Below, piece by piece: positions 54,443-63,384 of a stretch of 64,000 bases of DNA (position 1 is the stretch's first letter; the number at the start of each line of letters is the position of its first letter). The notes beneath the pieces were generated by a model that was given only the letters and a program-made list of their open reading frames with translations, had not been told where the DNA came from and searched no databases. The stretch lies in contig NZ_JAFCKW010000006.1 in the NCBI RefSeq assembly GCF_018129965.1, positions 186,001 to 250,000 of the forward strand, written 5' to 3'. The position numbers and the translations under genes are program-made. The DNA is from Bradyrhizobium diazoefficiens. Its GTDB lineage: Bacteria > Pseudomonadota > Alphaproteobacteria > Rhizobiales > Xanthobacteraceae.

Positions 54443-56992
54443 ATGAAGTTTGGACTGCGACTCCGGGGTGGCTTGATTGCAACCCTGATCATGTTCGGCG
54501 CGCCGGTGCTTGCTCCGGTCGGGGCTGCTTTGGTGTCTTCGTCTGTGCTTGCTCAGACCGTTCAGTCGATTTCCGTCGAGGGAAATCGCCGTGTCGAGGT
54601 GGAGACGATCCGCTCCTACTTCAAACCGGGCCCGGGTGGCCGCCTGGATCAGGGCGCCATCGATGACGGCCTGAAGGCGTTGATCGAGACCGGCCTGTTC
54701 CAGGACGTGAAGATCAACCGCGGCCCCGGTGGCCAGATCATCGTCTCCGTGGTCGAGAACGCGGTGATCGGTCGCGTTGCCTTCGAAGGCAACAAGAAGA
54801 TCAAGGACGAGCAGCTGACCGCGGAGGTCCAGTCCAAGGCGCGCGGCACGTTCTCCCGCGCCATGGTGCAGTCCGACACGCTGCGAATCGCCGAAATCTA
54901 TCGGCGGTCCGGCCGCTACGACGTGCGCGTCACGCCCGAGATCATCGAGCAGCCGAACAACCGCGTCGACTTGATCTTCACGGTCGAGGAGGGCGCCAAG
55001 ACCGGCGTCAAGTCGATCGAGTTCGTCGGCAACAATGCCTTCTCGTCCTATCGCCTGCGCGACGTCATCAAGACGCACGAGTCGAACCTGCTGAGCTTCC
55101 TCGCCAGCAGCGATATCTATGATCCGGATCGCGTCGAAGCCGACCGCGACCTGATTCGCCGCTTTTATCTCAAGAACGGTTTCGCCGACGTCCAGGTCGT
55201 CGCCGCGCTGACCGAATACGATCCCGAGAAGAAGGGCTTCAACGTCACCTTCAAGATCGAGGAAGGCTCGCAATACCGCGTCGGCTCCGTCGACTTCCGG
55301 TCGTCCATCGCGAACTTCGACCCGACCTCGATGCGCGCCTATTCGCGCGTCAATGTCGGCGCTCTCTACAATGTCGAATCGGTCGAGAAATCGGTCGAGG
55401 AAATGCAGATCGAGGCGTCGCGTCGCGGCTTTGCCTTCGCCGTGGTCCGTCCCGGCGGCGACCGCAACTTCGAGGCGCACACCGTCTCCGTCGTGTTCAA
55501 CATCGACGAGGGCCCGCGCACCTATATCGAGCGCATCAATGTCCGCGGCAACACCCGCACGCGCGACTACGTCATCCGCCGCGAGTTCGACATCTCCGAG
55601 GGCGATGCCTACAACCGTGCGCTGGTCGACCGTGCCGAGCGCCGCCTGAAGAACCTCGACTATTTCAAGAGCGTGAAGATCACGACCGAGCCCGGCTCGT
55701 CGAGCGACCGCGTGGTCCTGATCGTCGATCTCGAAGAAAAATCGACCGGCGACTTCTCGATCTCGGGCGGCTACTCCACCACGGACGGCGCGCTGGCCGA
55801 AGTTTCGGTCTCCGAGCGCAACCTGCTCGGCCGTGGCCTGTTCGCCAAGGCGGCGGTGACCTATGGTCAGTATGCGCGCGGCTACTCGCTGTCCTTCGTC
55901 GAGCCTTATCTGCTCGACTACCGCGTCGCGCTTGGCCTCGATTTCTATCAACGCGAACAGAAGTCCAACAGCTACATCTCCTACGGCACCAAGACGCTGG
56001 GCTTCTCGCCGCGCCTCGGCTTCTCCCTGCGTGAAGATCTGTCGCTGCAGCTGCGCTACTCGATCTATCGGCAGGAAATCACGCTGCCGTACTATCTGGC
56101 GAACTGTAACAACGTGCAGTTCTTGGCTGACGGCGTGACGCCGAATCCGGCGTTCAACCCGAGCCCGGCCTTCTCCAACGCGACAGGCGTTCCGCTCAAC
56201 GCTGGTACCAACGGTCTCGGCTGCTACAGCGACGGCGAAGCCTCGCTGCCGGTGCGCAAGGAGCTTGCGAACGGCAAGACGCTGACCTCGGCGCTCGGCT
56301 ATACGCTGAGCTACAACACGCTGGACAACAACAAGAACCCCACCGACGGCCTGATCGTCGACTTCCGGCAGGACTTCGCCGGCGTCGGCGGGGACGTCTC
56401 CTACCTGAAGTCGGTGGTCGACGCGAAGTACTACACTCCGCTGGTGTCCGACATCGTTGGCGTCATCCGCATGCAGGGCGGTATGCTGAACAAGATCGGC
56501 AGCCAGGATCTGCGCATGCTCGATCACTTCCAGATGGGTCCGAACCTGGTTCGCGGCTTCGCTCCGAACGGCATCGGTCCGCGCGATCTGAACCCCTACG
56601 GCACGCAGGACGCGCTGGGCGGCACCAAATATTGGGGCGCCTCGGCCGAACTGCAGATGCCCTTCTGGTTCCTGCCGAAGGAAGTGGGTCTGAAGGGCGC
56701 GGTCTATGCCGATGCCGGCGGCCTGTATGACTACAAGGGACCGACCAGCTGGACTGCCACCAATGAAGTGAACGTGCCCGGCTGTATCCCGTCGACCATC
56801 AATCCGGCGACGGCTGGCACCTGTACCGGTCTCGTCTACGACGACAGCAAGGTTATCCGCTCGTCGGTGGGCGTGGGCCTGATCTGGCAGTCGCCATTCG
56901 GACCGCTGCGCTTCGACTACGCCGTGCCGCTCACCAAGGGCAAGTACGACCGTACGCAGGAGTTCAGGTTCGGCGGCGGCACCTCGTTCTAA
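54443..56992 (+). CDS. bamA: outer-membrane protein assembly factor BamA
   Basis: 849 residues from ATG 54443 (MKFGLRLRGG), chosen because a proper signal peptide follows, ending near SVLAQTVQSI. Upstream in-frame codons lack signal character. Five POTRA domains run from about residue 40 to 440, beginning VQSISVEGNRRVEVETIRSY. The Omp85 barrel includes NLLGRGLFAKAAV and the conserved loop-6 VRGF motif, present here as NLVRGFAPNGIGPRD, and ends FRFGGGTSF with terminal Phe. It inserts beta-barrel proteins, including the TonB receptor and porin-like protein in this window. Confidence 0.97.
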   Translation: MKFGLRLRGGLIATLIMFGAPVLAPVGAALVSSSVLAQTVQSISVEGNRRVEVETIRSYFKPGPGGRLDQGAIDDGLKALIETGLFQDVKINRGPGGQIIVSVVENAVIGRVAFEGNKKIKDEQLTAEVQSKARGTFSRAMVQSDTLRIAEIYRRSGRYDVRVTPEIIEQPNNRVDLIFTVEEGAKTGVKSIEFVGNNAFSSYRLRDVIKTHESNLLSFLASSDIYDPDRVEADRDLIRRFYLKNGFADVQVVAALTEYDPEKKGFNVTFKIEEGSQYRVGSVDFRSSIANFDPTSMRAYSRVNVGALYNVESVEKSVEEMQIEASRRGFAFAVVRPGGDRNFEAHTVSVVFNIDEGPRTYIERINVRGNTRTRDYVIRREFDISEGDAYNRALVDRAERRLKNLDYFKSVKITTEPGSSSDRVVLIVDLEEKSTGDFSISGGYSTTDGALAEVSVSERNLLGRGLFAKAAVTYGQYARGYSLSFVEPYLLDYRVALGLDFYQREQKSNSYISYGTKTLGFSPRLGFSLREDLSLQLRYSIYRQEITLPYYLANCNNVQFLADGVTPNPAFNPSPAFSNATGVPLNAGTNGLGCYSDGEASLPVRKELANGKTLTSALGYTLSYNTLDNNKNPTDGLIVDFRQDFAGVGGDVSYLKSVVDAKYYTPLVSDIVGVIRMQGGMLNKIGSQDLRMLDHFQMGPNLVRGFAPNGIGPRDLNPYGTQDALGGTKYWGASAELQMPFWFLPKEVGLKGAVYADAGGLYDYKGPTSWTATNEVNVPGCIPSTINPATAGTCTGLVYDDSKVIRSSVGVGLIWQSPFGPLRFDYAVPLTKGKYDRTQEFRFGGGTSF

Positions 56993-57117
56993 TTCGATCA
57001 GCACCGCACGAGCCGGGTCAGCGGAGCCGGCTTCCAAAAGGGATCGTGCGACTTCAAGAGATGAGGCATGATGCGGCCTGACCGCTTCATGCCGAAGCCG
57101 GACCGCGACGGGGTGGA

Positions 57118-58185
57118 ATGGCGCAGCCGACCTTCTTCAATAAACCGCCGGCCTCAGCGCTGGCTGACATCGCCGCGCTGACAAAGGCGCAACTGGTGGA
57201 TCCCGCGAGGAGCGGCCACGTCATCACGGGTCTGGCTTCGCTCGACGAAGCCGGCCCGATGCACCTGACGTTCTTCGACAATCTGAAATATGCCGATGGC
57301 CTGAAGAAGACCAGGGCGGGAGCCTGCCTGGTGAGCCCGCGCTTCGAGGCCCAGGTGCCGGCTCACGTGGCCGTCTTGCGGGTGTCGCAGCCGTTCCGGG
57401 CTTTTGTCGGGATCGCCCGGCAATGGCACGGCGATGCCCTGCGGCCTCAGTCCTGGGTCGGCAATTCCGGCATCGCGCCCTCGGCCATCATCGATCCCTC
57501 CGCGCGGCTGGAAGACGACGTCATCGTCGATCCGCTCGCCGTGATCGGCCCGGATGTCGAGATCGGCAGCGGCACCGTGATCGGTGCCGGCGCCGTCATC
57601 GGCCCCGGCGTCAAGATCGGCCGGGACTGCAATGTCGGGGCCCGGACCGCCATCCAGTGTTCGCTGATCGGCAATGACGTGCTCATCCACCCCGGCTGTT
57701 CGATCGGCCAGGACGGCTATGGCTTCATCTTCTTCGGTCCGGAGGGACATCTGAAGGTGCCCCAGACCGGCCGTGTGCTGATCCAGAACAACGTGGAAGT
57801 CGGCGCCGGCACCACCATCGATCGCGGATCGCTGCGCGATACCGTGATCGGGGAGGGCACCAAAATCGACAATCAGGTCCAGATCGGCCACAATGTGACG
57901 ATCGGCCGGAATTGCCTGCTGGCAGCCCAGATCGGGCTCGCCGGCAGCCTGACGATCGGCGACAACGTGGCGCTGGGAGCAAAGGTTGGCATCAACAATC
58001 ATCTCAAGATCGGCGACGGGGCCCAGGTCACCGCGATGAGCGGGGTCAAGGACGACATCCCGCCGGGCGGACGCTGGGGTGGCTTTTTTGCCAAGCCGAC
58101 CAAGCAGTGGTTCAAGGAAATTATCGCGGTGGAGCGCCTGGTACGCGACAGCAAGGCCGATCCGAAGAACGAGGGACGGGAATGA
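57118..58185 (+). CDS. lpxD: UDP-3-O-(3-hydroxyacyl)glucosamine N-acyltransferase
   Basis: 355 residues. The N-terminal uridine-binding domain contains [21 protein letters not shown] left-handed beta-helix of hexapeptide repeats follows ([34 protein letters not shown]), with the catalytic His in [11 protein letters not shown] near residue 258. The C-terminal helices read [16 protein letters not shown]. Third step of lipid A synthesis. It follows bamA by 125 bases without a skp gene between, and overlaps fabZ by 4 bases. Confidence 0.97.
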   Translation: MAQPTFFNKPPASALADIAALTKAQLVDPARSGHVITGLASLDEAGPMHLTFFDNLKYADGLKKTRAGACLVSPRFEAQVPAHVAVLRVSQPFRAFVGIARQWHGDALRPQSWVGNSGIAPSAIIDPSARLEDDVIVDPLAVIGPDVEIGSGTVIGAGAVIGPGVKIGRDCNVGARTAIQCSLIGNDVLIHPGCSIGQDGYGFIFFGPEGHLKVPQTGRVLIQNNVEVGAGTTIDRGSLRDTVIGEGTKIDNQVQIGHNVTIGRNCLLAAQIGLAGSLTIGDNVALGAKVGINNHLKIGDGAQVTAMSGVKDDIPPGGRWGGFFAKPTKQWFKEIIAVERLVRDSKADPKNEGRE

Positions 58186-58643
58186 CGGCGGAATCACCCA
58201 TCAAGTTCGAACTGGTGGATATCAATGCGATCCTCCGGACGTTGCCGCATCGTTTCCCCATGTTGCTGATCGATCGGGTCATCAACATCCGGGCCGACTA
58301 CAGCGGCATCGGCATCAAGAACGTCACCTTCAACGAGCCGGCCTTCCAGGGACATTTTCCGGAGCGCCCGGTCTATCCCGGCGTGATGATGATCGAAGCG
58401 ATGGCGCAGACCGCCGGCGTGATCGGCATCACCTCGGTCGAGGGCACCGAGAAGCCGCGCGCGGTGTATTTCCTCACCATCGACAAGTGCAAGTTCCGCA
58501 AGCCGGTGCTGCCTGGCGACACCATCGAATATCACATGCGTTCGATCGGCCGCCGCAAGGCGATGTGGTGGTTTCACGGTGACGCCAAAGTCAACGGGCA
58601 GGTCGTCGCGGAAGCCGACGTCGGCGCCATGCTGACGGACTGA
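58182..58643 (+). CDS. fabZ: 3-hydroxyacyl-ACP dehydratase FabZ
   Basis: 153 residues from the ATG overlapping the lpxD stop. Hot-dog fold with [16 protein letters not shown], catalytic His H58 in [14 protein letters not shown], and Glu E72 in [11 protein letters not shown]. It dehydrates 3-hydroxyacyl-ACP and competes with LpxA and LpxD for hydroxyacyl chains, which is why it sits in the lpx operon. A 281-base gap follows before lpxA, unlike the usual tight packing. Confidence 0.97.
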   Translation: MTAESPIKFELVDINAILRTLPHRFPMLLIDRVINIRADYSGIGIKNVTFNEPAFQGHFPERPVYPGVMMIEAMAQTAGVIGITSVEGTEKPRAVYFLTIDKCKFRKPVLPGDTIEYHMRSIGRRKAMWWFHGDAKVNGQVVAEADVGAMLTD

Positions 58644-58797
58644 GGCGGGCCTCGCGTCCCGACGCTGCATCCCGCTTCAGATTCTGGTTGAAGAGCCGGC
58701 CCATAAACGGTGCGCCGAAGAGGTGCGCGGCCACCAAGGCTCTGACCACGAGAGCTCAAGCTGCACATGAGCATCGGGATGGGACGGAAAGGCTGCC

Positions 58798-58825
58798 TGA
58801 TCCGGCCGATGAAACAGGTCGTTAT
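58798..58825 (+). promoter_or_regulatory. ECF11-like promoter candidate upstream of lpxA
   Basis: TGATCC (58798-58803), a 16-base spacer, then CGTTAT (58820-58825), about 100 bases upstream of lpxA. The -35 box and spacer length are identical to the three sites of the lipid cluster; the -10 differs by one base from CGTATC-type elements (CGTTAT). It lies in an unusual 281-base gap inside the lpx run. Chance cannot be excluded for a single degenerate site. Confidence 0.35.
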
Positions 58826-58903
58826 GATACGTCACTGGACAGATCGGGCGCAGTCGCGCTAACCACCTGAAAACCAAGCGACTTCAATACCTAACCAGAC
58901 CTT

Positions 58904-58937
58904 CTTGATGAGTCAGATTGCTTGATGAGTAAGATTG
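58904..58937 (+). repeat. 17-bp tandem duplication creating a mini-ORF coupled to the lpxA start
   Basis: CTTGATGAGTCAGATTG (58904-58920) is directly repeated as CTTGATGAGTAAGATTG (58921-58937) with one mismatch. The second copy contains the lpxA ATG (58925). The first copy offers ATG at 58908, reading MSQIA and stopping at TGA 58923-58925, whose last base is the A of the lpxA ATG. The layout is that of a leader peptide translationally coupled to lpxA. Confidence 0.8.
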
Positions 58938-59716
58938 ATCCCACCGCACGGGTCGCGGACGGCGCCGTCATCGGCGAGGGCACCGAGATCGGCCCCTTCT
59001 GCATCATCGGCCCGAATGCCGTGATCGGTGCGAACTGCAAGCTGATCGGGCAGGTGACGATCATCGGCCACACCTCCGTTGGCGACGGTTGCGTGATCTC
59101 GCCATTCGCAGTGCTGGGCGGCGCGCCCCAGGATCTCAGCTACAAGGGCGAGCCGACCAGGCTCGAGATCGGTTCGGGCTGCACCATCCGCGAAGGCGCG
59201 ACGATGAACGTCGGCACCATCAAGGGCGGCGGTCTGACGCGCGTCGGCAACGACGGCTATTTCATGAACAACAGCCATGTCGGGCATGACTGCATGGTGG
59301 GCAACAACGTGATCTTCGCGACCTCGGCGACGCTCGGCGGCCACTGCGAGATCGGCGACGCCGTCTATATCGGCGGCCTGTCTGCGGTGCATCAGTTCAC
59401 GCGCATCGGCCCCTATGTGATGGTCGGCGGGGTCTGCGGCGTGCGCGACGACGTCATCCCGTATGGGCTGGTGAACGGCCAGTACGCGGTTCTGGAGAGC
59501 CTGAACCTCATCGGCATGAAGCGGCGCAAGTTCACCAGGCAGCGCCTTGCGACCGTGCGCGCGTTCTATCAAAAGCTCTTCCACGGCCCAGGCACCTTTG
59601 CCGAGCGGCTTGAAGCGTCTATGCCTCTCGCCGGGGAAGATCCGGCGATCGCCGAGATTCTCGGCTTCATCGGCAAGGGCAAGCGCCCGCTCTGTCTTCC
59701 CGCCATCGAGAAGTGA
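58925..59716 (+). CDS. lpxA: acyl-ACP--UDP-N-acetylglucosamine O-acyltransferase
   Basis: 263 residues from ATG 58925 (MSKIDPTARVADGAVIG); a TTG one codon earlier is possible. Hexapeptide-repeat beta-helix (VIGEGTEIGPFCIIGPNAVI) with H118 and H121 in NNSHVGHDCMVG corresponding to the catalytic His region of E. coli LpxA. The C-terminal helical domain runs from about residue 190. First committed step of lipid A synthesis. No clear ribosome site precedes the start, consistent with coupling to the mini-ORF. Confidence 0.97.
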   Translation: MSKIDPTARVADGAVIGEGTEIGPFCIIGPNAVIGANCKLIGQVTIIGHTSVGDGCVISPFAVLGGAPQDLSYKGEPTRLEIGSGCTIREGATMNVGTIKGGGLTRVGNDGYFMNNSHVGHDCMVGNNVIFATSATLGGHCEIGDAVYIGGLSAVHQFTRIGPYVMVGGVCGVRDDVIPYGLVNGQYAVLESLNLIGMKRRKFTRQRLATVRAFYQKLFHGPGTFAERLEASMPLAGEDPAIAEILGFIGKGKRPLCLPAIEK

Positions 59717-59723
59717 GTCCGGG

Positions 59724-60593
59724 ATGGCCGCGGAGATGACATCGGCGGCTTCCGGGATTTCATCGCCGGTCGGCGTCGTCGCAGGCGGCGGCGCCATGCC
59801 GTTCGCGGTCGCCGACTCGCTCGCCGCGCACGGCATCACGCCGATCCTGTTCCCGCTGCGCGGCGCCTGCGATCCGGCGCGTGTGGAGAGGTTCCGCCAT
59901 CGCTGGATTTCGGTCGGCCAGCTCGGCCGCGCCATGCGGCTGTTCCGCGAGGAAGGCTGCCGCGACCTGGTCTTCATCGGCACTTTGGTGCGGCCGGCAT
60001 TGTCGGAGATCCGGTTCGATATCACGACGCTTCGTTTGCTCGGTAACGTCATCCGCGCCTTCCGCGGCGGCGACGACCATCTGCTGTCCGGTGTCGGCCG
60101 CATCCTCGAGCAGGGCGGCTTTCGCATGGTCGGCATCAAGGATGTCGCGCCCGATCTCCTGATGCCCGAGGGCTGCATCAGCCGTGCCTGGCCGAGCGAC
60201 AACAGCAAGGCCGACATCGAGCGCGGCCGCGCGGTGCTGACCGCGCTCGGTCCATTCGACATCGGCCAGGCCGTGGTGGTGATCGACGGCCATGTGGTGG
60301 CGGTGGAGGACATTGAGGGGACCGACGCGCTGTTGGAGCGCGTGGCGCGCCTGCGCGAGGAGGGCCGCATCCGCGCCGCGACCGGCCGTGGCGTGCTGGT
60401 GAAGGCGCCCAAGAGTGGTCAGGACCTGCGCTTCGACCTGCCGACGATCGGCCCGCGCACGCTCGAAGGCGTCGCCAAGGCCGGGCTTGCCGGCATTGCC
60501 GTGATCGCCGGCAACACCATCGCGGCCGAACCGCAGGCGATGATCACGTTCGCCGACGCCAAATACCTCTTCGTGGTCGGCCTGGCGGCGTGA
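59724..60593 (+). CDS. lpxI: UDP-2,3-diacylglucosamine pyrophosphatase LpxI (DUF1009)
   Basis: 289 residues. GVVAGGGAMPFAVADSLAAHG at the N-terminus, IDGHVVAVEDIEGTDALLERV in the middle, and LPTIGPRTLEGVAKAGLAGIAV near the C-terminus are LpxI signatures. It hydrolyses UDP-2,3-diacylglucosamine to lipid X, the role LpxH fills in E. coli. The position lpxA-lpxI-lpxB is standard in alphaproteobacteria. It starts 7 bases after lpxA and overlaps lpxB (TGATG). Confidence 0.95.
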   Translation: MAAEMTSAASGISSPVGVVAGGGAMPFAVADSLAAHGITPILFPLRGACDPARVERFRHRWISVGQLGRAMRLFREEGCRDLVFIGTLVRPALSEIRFDITTLRLLGNVIRAFRGGDDHLLSGVGRILEQGGFRMVGIKDVAPDLLMPEGCISRAWPSDNSKADIERGRAVLTALGPFDIGQAVVVIDGHVVAVEDIEGTDALLERVARLREEGRIRAATGRGVLVKAPKSGQDLRFDLPTIGPRTLEGVAKAGLAGIAVIAGNTIAAEPQAMITFADAKYLFVVGLAA

Positions 60594-61768
60594 TGCAAGC
60601 GCGCGATCCCAAGCGGAAGATCTTTCTGATCGCGACGGAGGAATCCGGCGACCGGCTCGGCAGCGCCTTGATGAAGGTGCTGCGCCAGCGGCTCGGCGAC
60701 GGCGTGCAGTTCGTCGGCGTCGGTGGCCGCACTATGGCGCGCGAGGGGCTCGAGACGCTGTTTCCGATCGAGGAACTGTCGATCGTCGGCTTTGCCGCAG
60801 TGGTGCAGCAACTACCCAAGATCCTGCGGCTGATCCGCAGGACCGCGGACGCCGTGCTGCAGGCCGCGCCCGACGCGCTCGTGATCATCGACAGTCCCGA
60901 TTTCACCCATCGAGTCGCCCGCCGCGTGCGCGCGAACAATCCCGCGATTCCGATTGTCGATTATGTCTCGCCGTCGGTCTGGGCCTGGCGGCCAGGCCGC
61001 GCGCGCGCCATGCTCGCCTATGTCGACCACGTGCTCGGCCTGCTGCCATTCGAGCCGGAAGCATACCGCAAGCTCGGCGGTCCGCCGTGCAGCTATGTCG
61101 GCCATCCCCTTGTCGAGCAATTGCCGTCGCTGCGGCCGAATGCCGGGGAGCAGACCCGACGCGATGCCGAGCCTCCGGTTTTGCTGGTGCTGCCCGGCAG
61201 CCGCCGCAGCGAGATCAGGCATCACCTCGAGATGTTCGGCGCAACGCTCGGGCGGCTTCAGGCCGACGGCCGCGCCTTCGAACTGATCCTGCCCACCATG
61301 CCGCATCTCGAAGCCACCATCCGCGCGGGCGTGGCGAACTGGCCGGTCAAGCCGCAGATCGTGGTCGGCGAGATCGAGAAGCGCGCCGCCTTCCGGATCG
61401 CCCACGCGGCGCTGGCGAAATCCGGCACGGTGACGCTGGAACTGGCTTTGGCCGGCATTCCGATGGTGACGGCCTATCGCGTCGGCGCGATCGAAGCCTT
61501 CATCCTGCGCCGCGCGGTCAAGGTCTCTTCCGTAATCCTCGCCAATCTCGTGATCGGCAGGGAGGTCATTCCGGAGTTTTTGCAGGAGGACTGCTCACCG
61601 GAGAAGCTGGCGCCGGTCCTGTCCGAGGTGCTTACGGATTCTCCGCGGCGCCGGCAGCAGGTCGAAGCCTTCGCGCAGCTCGATCAGATTCTGTCGACCG
61701 GCAACAGATCGCCGAGCGTGCTCGCCGCCGACATCGTGCTCGCGACGATGCGCAAGGGGCGGCGGTAG
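60593..61768 (+). CDS. lpxB: lipid-A-disaccharide synthase
   Basis: 391 residues from the ATG overlapping the lpxI stop. GT19 family: N-terminal FLIATEESGDRLGSALMKVL, then VDYVSPSVWAWRPGRARAML, YVGHPLVEQLP, LVLPGSRRSEIRHHLEMF and AALAKSGTVTLELALAGIPMV. It condenses lipid X with UDP-diacylglucosamine. It is the last gene of the lpx run and converges on gltA across two hairpin structures. Confidence 0.97.
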   Translation: MQARDPKRKIFLIATEESGDRLGSALMKVLRQRLGDGVQFVGVGGRTMAREGLETLFPIEELSIVGFAAVVQQLPKILRLIRRTADAVLQAAPDALVIIDSPDFTHRVARRVRANNPAIPIVDYVSPSVWAWRPGRARAMLAYVDHVLGLLPFEPEAYRKLGGPPCSYVGHPLVEQLPSLRPNAGEQTRRDAEPPVLLVLPGSRRSEIRHHLEMFGATLGRLQADGRAFELILPTMPHLEATIRAGVANWPVKPQIVVGEIEKRAAFRIAHAALAKSGTVTLELALAGIPMVTAYRVGAIEAFILRRAVKVSSVILANLVIGREVIPEFLQEDCSPEKLAPVLSEVLTDSPRRRQQVEAFAQLDQILSTGNRSPSVLAADIVLATMRKGRR

Positions 61769-61781
61769 GACGCACGGAGCC

Positions 61782-61868
61782 GTAGGGTGGGCAAAGCGAA
61801 AGCGTGCCCACCAATTTGTTCAGCTGTCGTTGCGAGATGGTGGGACGCTTTCGCTTTGCCCACCCTAC
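61782..61868. repeat. long inverted repeat of the GTAGGGTGGGCAAAG type
   Basis: Arms 61782-61813 and 61838-61868 are complementary except for one extra base, giving a stem of about 31 bp around a 24-base loop. The arm begins GTAGGGTGGGCAAAGCGAAA. Elements with this core are scattered between genes in Bradyrhizobium and some other proteobacteria (from memory). Located between the convergent lpxB and gltA, it may work as a bidirectional terminator or an RNA-stabilising element. Confidence 0.85.
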
Positions 61869-61885
61869 AGGATCCCACAAATCAA

Positions 61886-61913
61886 AACGGCGCCATCGCA
61901 AGATGGCGCCGTT
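61886..61913 (-). terminator. terminator hairpin of gltA
   Basis: A perfect 12-bp stem AACGGCGCCATC / GATGGCGCCGTT with a 4-base loop (GCAA on the plus strand). On the minus strand it is followed by TTGATTTG. It lies 23 bases beyond the gltA stop. The stem itself ends in TTT on the minus strand, so it qualifies as a moderate intrinsic terminator. Confidence 0.75.
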
Positions 61914-61935
61914 CGAAAGTCGTGATGACCGAAAC

Positions 61936-63240
61936 TTACTTCCGATCGCCGATCTTCACATAGTCGCGCTTGGTGACGCCGGTGTAGAGCTGGCGCGGAC
62001 GGCCGATCTTCTGCTGGGGATCCTCGATCATCTCGCTCCACTGGCTGATCCAGCCGACGGTGCGGGCGACCGCGAACAGCACGGTGAACATCGAGACCGG
62101 GAAGCCCATCGCCTTCAGCGTGATGCCCGAATAGAAGTCGACGTTCGGGTACAGCTTGCGGTCGATGAAGTACTGGTCGCTGAGCGCGATGCGCTCGAGC
62201 TCCAGCGCCACCTTCAGCATCGGATCGTCGCCATGGCCGGTCTCCTTGAGCACGGCGTGACACATCTTCTGCATGATCTTGGCGCGCGGATCGTAATTCT
62301 TGTAGACGCGATGGCCGAAGCCCATCAGGCGGACTTCGCTGTTCTTGTCCTTCACCTTGGCGATGAAGTCGGGGATCTTGTCCACGGTGCCGATCTCGGC
62401 GAGCATCGCCAGAGCGGCTTCGTTGGCGCCGCCATGCGCCGGGCCCCACAGGCAGGCGATGCCGGCGGCGATGCAGGCGAACGGGTTGGCGCCGGAGGAG
62501 CCGGCGATACGCACCGTCGAGGTCGAGGCGTTCTGCTCGTGGTCGGCATGGAGGATGAAGATCTTGTCGAGCGCTTCAGCGAGCACCGGATTGATCTTGT
62601 AGTCCTCGCACGGCACGGCGAAGCACATGTTCAGGAAGTTCTCGGCGAACTTGAGCGAGTTCTTCGGGTACACGAAGGGCTGGCCGACCGTGTACTTGTA
62701 GGCCATCGCGGCCAGCGTCGGGATCTTCGCGATCATGCGCATGGAAGCGATCATGCGCTGCTTGGGATCGTTGATGTCGGTGGAGTCGTGATAGAACGCG
62801 GCCAGTGCGCCGACCGCGGCCACCATGATCGCCATCGGATGCGCGTCGCGGCGGAAGCCCTGGAAGAAGCGGGCCATCTGCTCGTGCACCATCGTGTGAT
62901 GGATCACGCGGTCGTCGAAATCCTTCTTCTGCTCAGAAGTCGGCAGCTCACCGAACAGCAGCAGATAGCAGGTCTCGAGGAAGTCGCCGCTCTCGGCGAG
63001 CTGCTCGATGGGATAGCCCCGGTATTCGAGGACGCCCGCGTCACCATCGATATAGGTGATCTTGGACTGGCAGCTTGCGGTCGAGGTGAAGCCGGGATCG
63101 TAGGTGAACAGGCCGGACTGGCCATAGAGCTTGCCGATATCGATGACGTCAGGACCGACGCTGCCGCTATGGATCGGGAGCTCGTAGTTCTTGTTTCCGA
63201 CCGTCAGCGTGGCGGTCTTATTGCTTGCTTTTGCGTCCAT
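61936..63240 (-). CDS. gltA: citrate synthase (type II)
   Basis: 434 residues. Catalytic His regions [20 protein letters not shown] and [18 protein letters not shown], and the catalytic Asp in the later [20 protein letters not shown] segment ([19 protein letters not shown]), are all present. The N-terminal domain with [20 protein letters not shown] is typical of the NADH-sensitive hexameric Gram-negative type. It condenses acetyl-CoA and oxaloacetate. It is transcribed opposite to the lpx run. The 144-base region up to gltX holds no gene that I can see and should carry its promoter. Confidence 0.97.
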   Translation of the reverse strand: MDAKASNKTATLTVGNKNYELPIHSGSVGPDVIDIGKLYGQSGLFTYDPGFTSTASCQSKITYIDGDAGVLEYRGYPIEQLAESGDFLETCYLLLFGELPTSEQKKDFDDRVIHHTMVHEQMARFFQGFRRDAHPMAIMVAAVGALAAFYHDSTDINDPKQRMIASMRMIAKIPTLAAMAYKYTVGQPFVYPKNSLKFAENFLNMCFAVPCEDYKINPVLAEALDKIFILHADHEQNASTSTVRIAGSSGANPFACIAAGIACLWGPAHGGANEAALAMLAEIGTVDKIPDFIAKVKDKNSEVRLMGFGHRVYKNYDPRAKIMQKMCHAVLKETGHGDDPMLKVALELERIALSDQYFIDRKLYPNVDFYSGITLKAMGFPVSMFTVLFAVARTVGWISQWSEMIEDPQQKIGRPRQLYTGVTKRDYVKIGDRK

Positions 63241-63384
63241 CAGAGGTCCCCGATGTATGGTGAAACGGGCCGGACCCGGAAGGCCCCGAAGACATGGTGG
63301 GGCAGGCCGGATGTTCCAGAATGTACGAGATGATGGGTATATTATTGCTGTGTGCGCTGCAAGATCGCCGCACGCATGGTCGAC

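Noticed and set aside
54320..57037. A 905-codon open frame antisense to bamA
   Set aside because: Composition and exact overlap with bamA show it is a codon-bias shadow. No start context or motif was found.
58688..58870. A 60-codon open frame in the fabZ-lpxA gap
   Set aside because: No ribosome site, no hydrophobic or domain pattern, biased composition. The region is better explained as regulatory.
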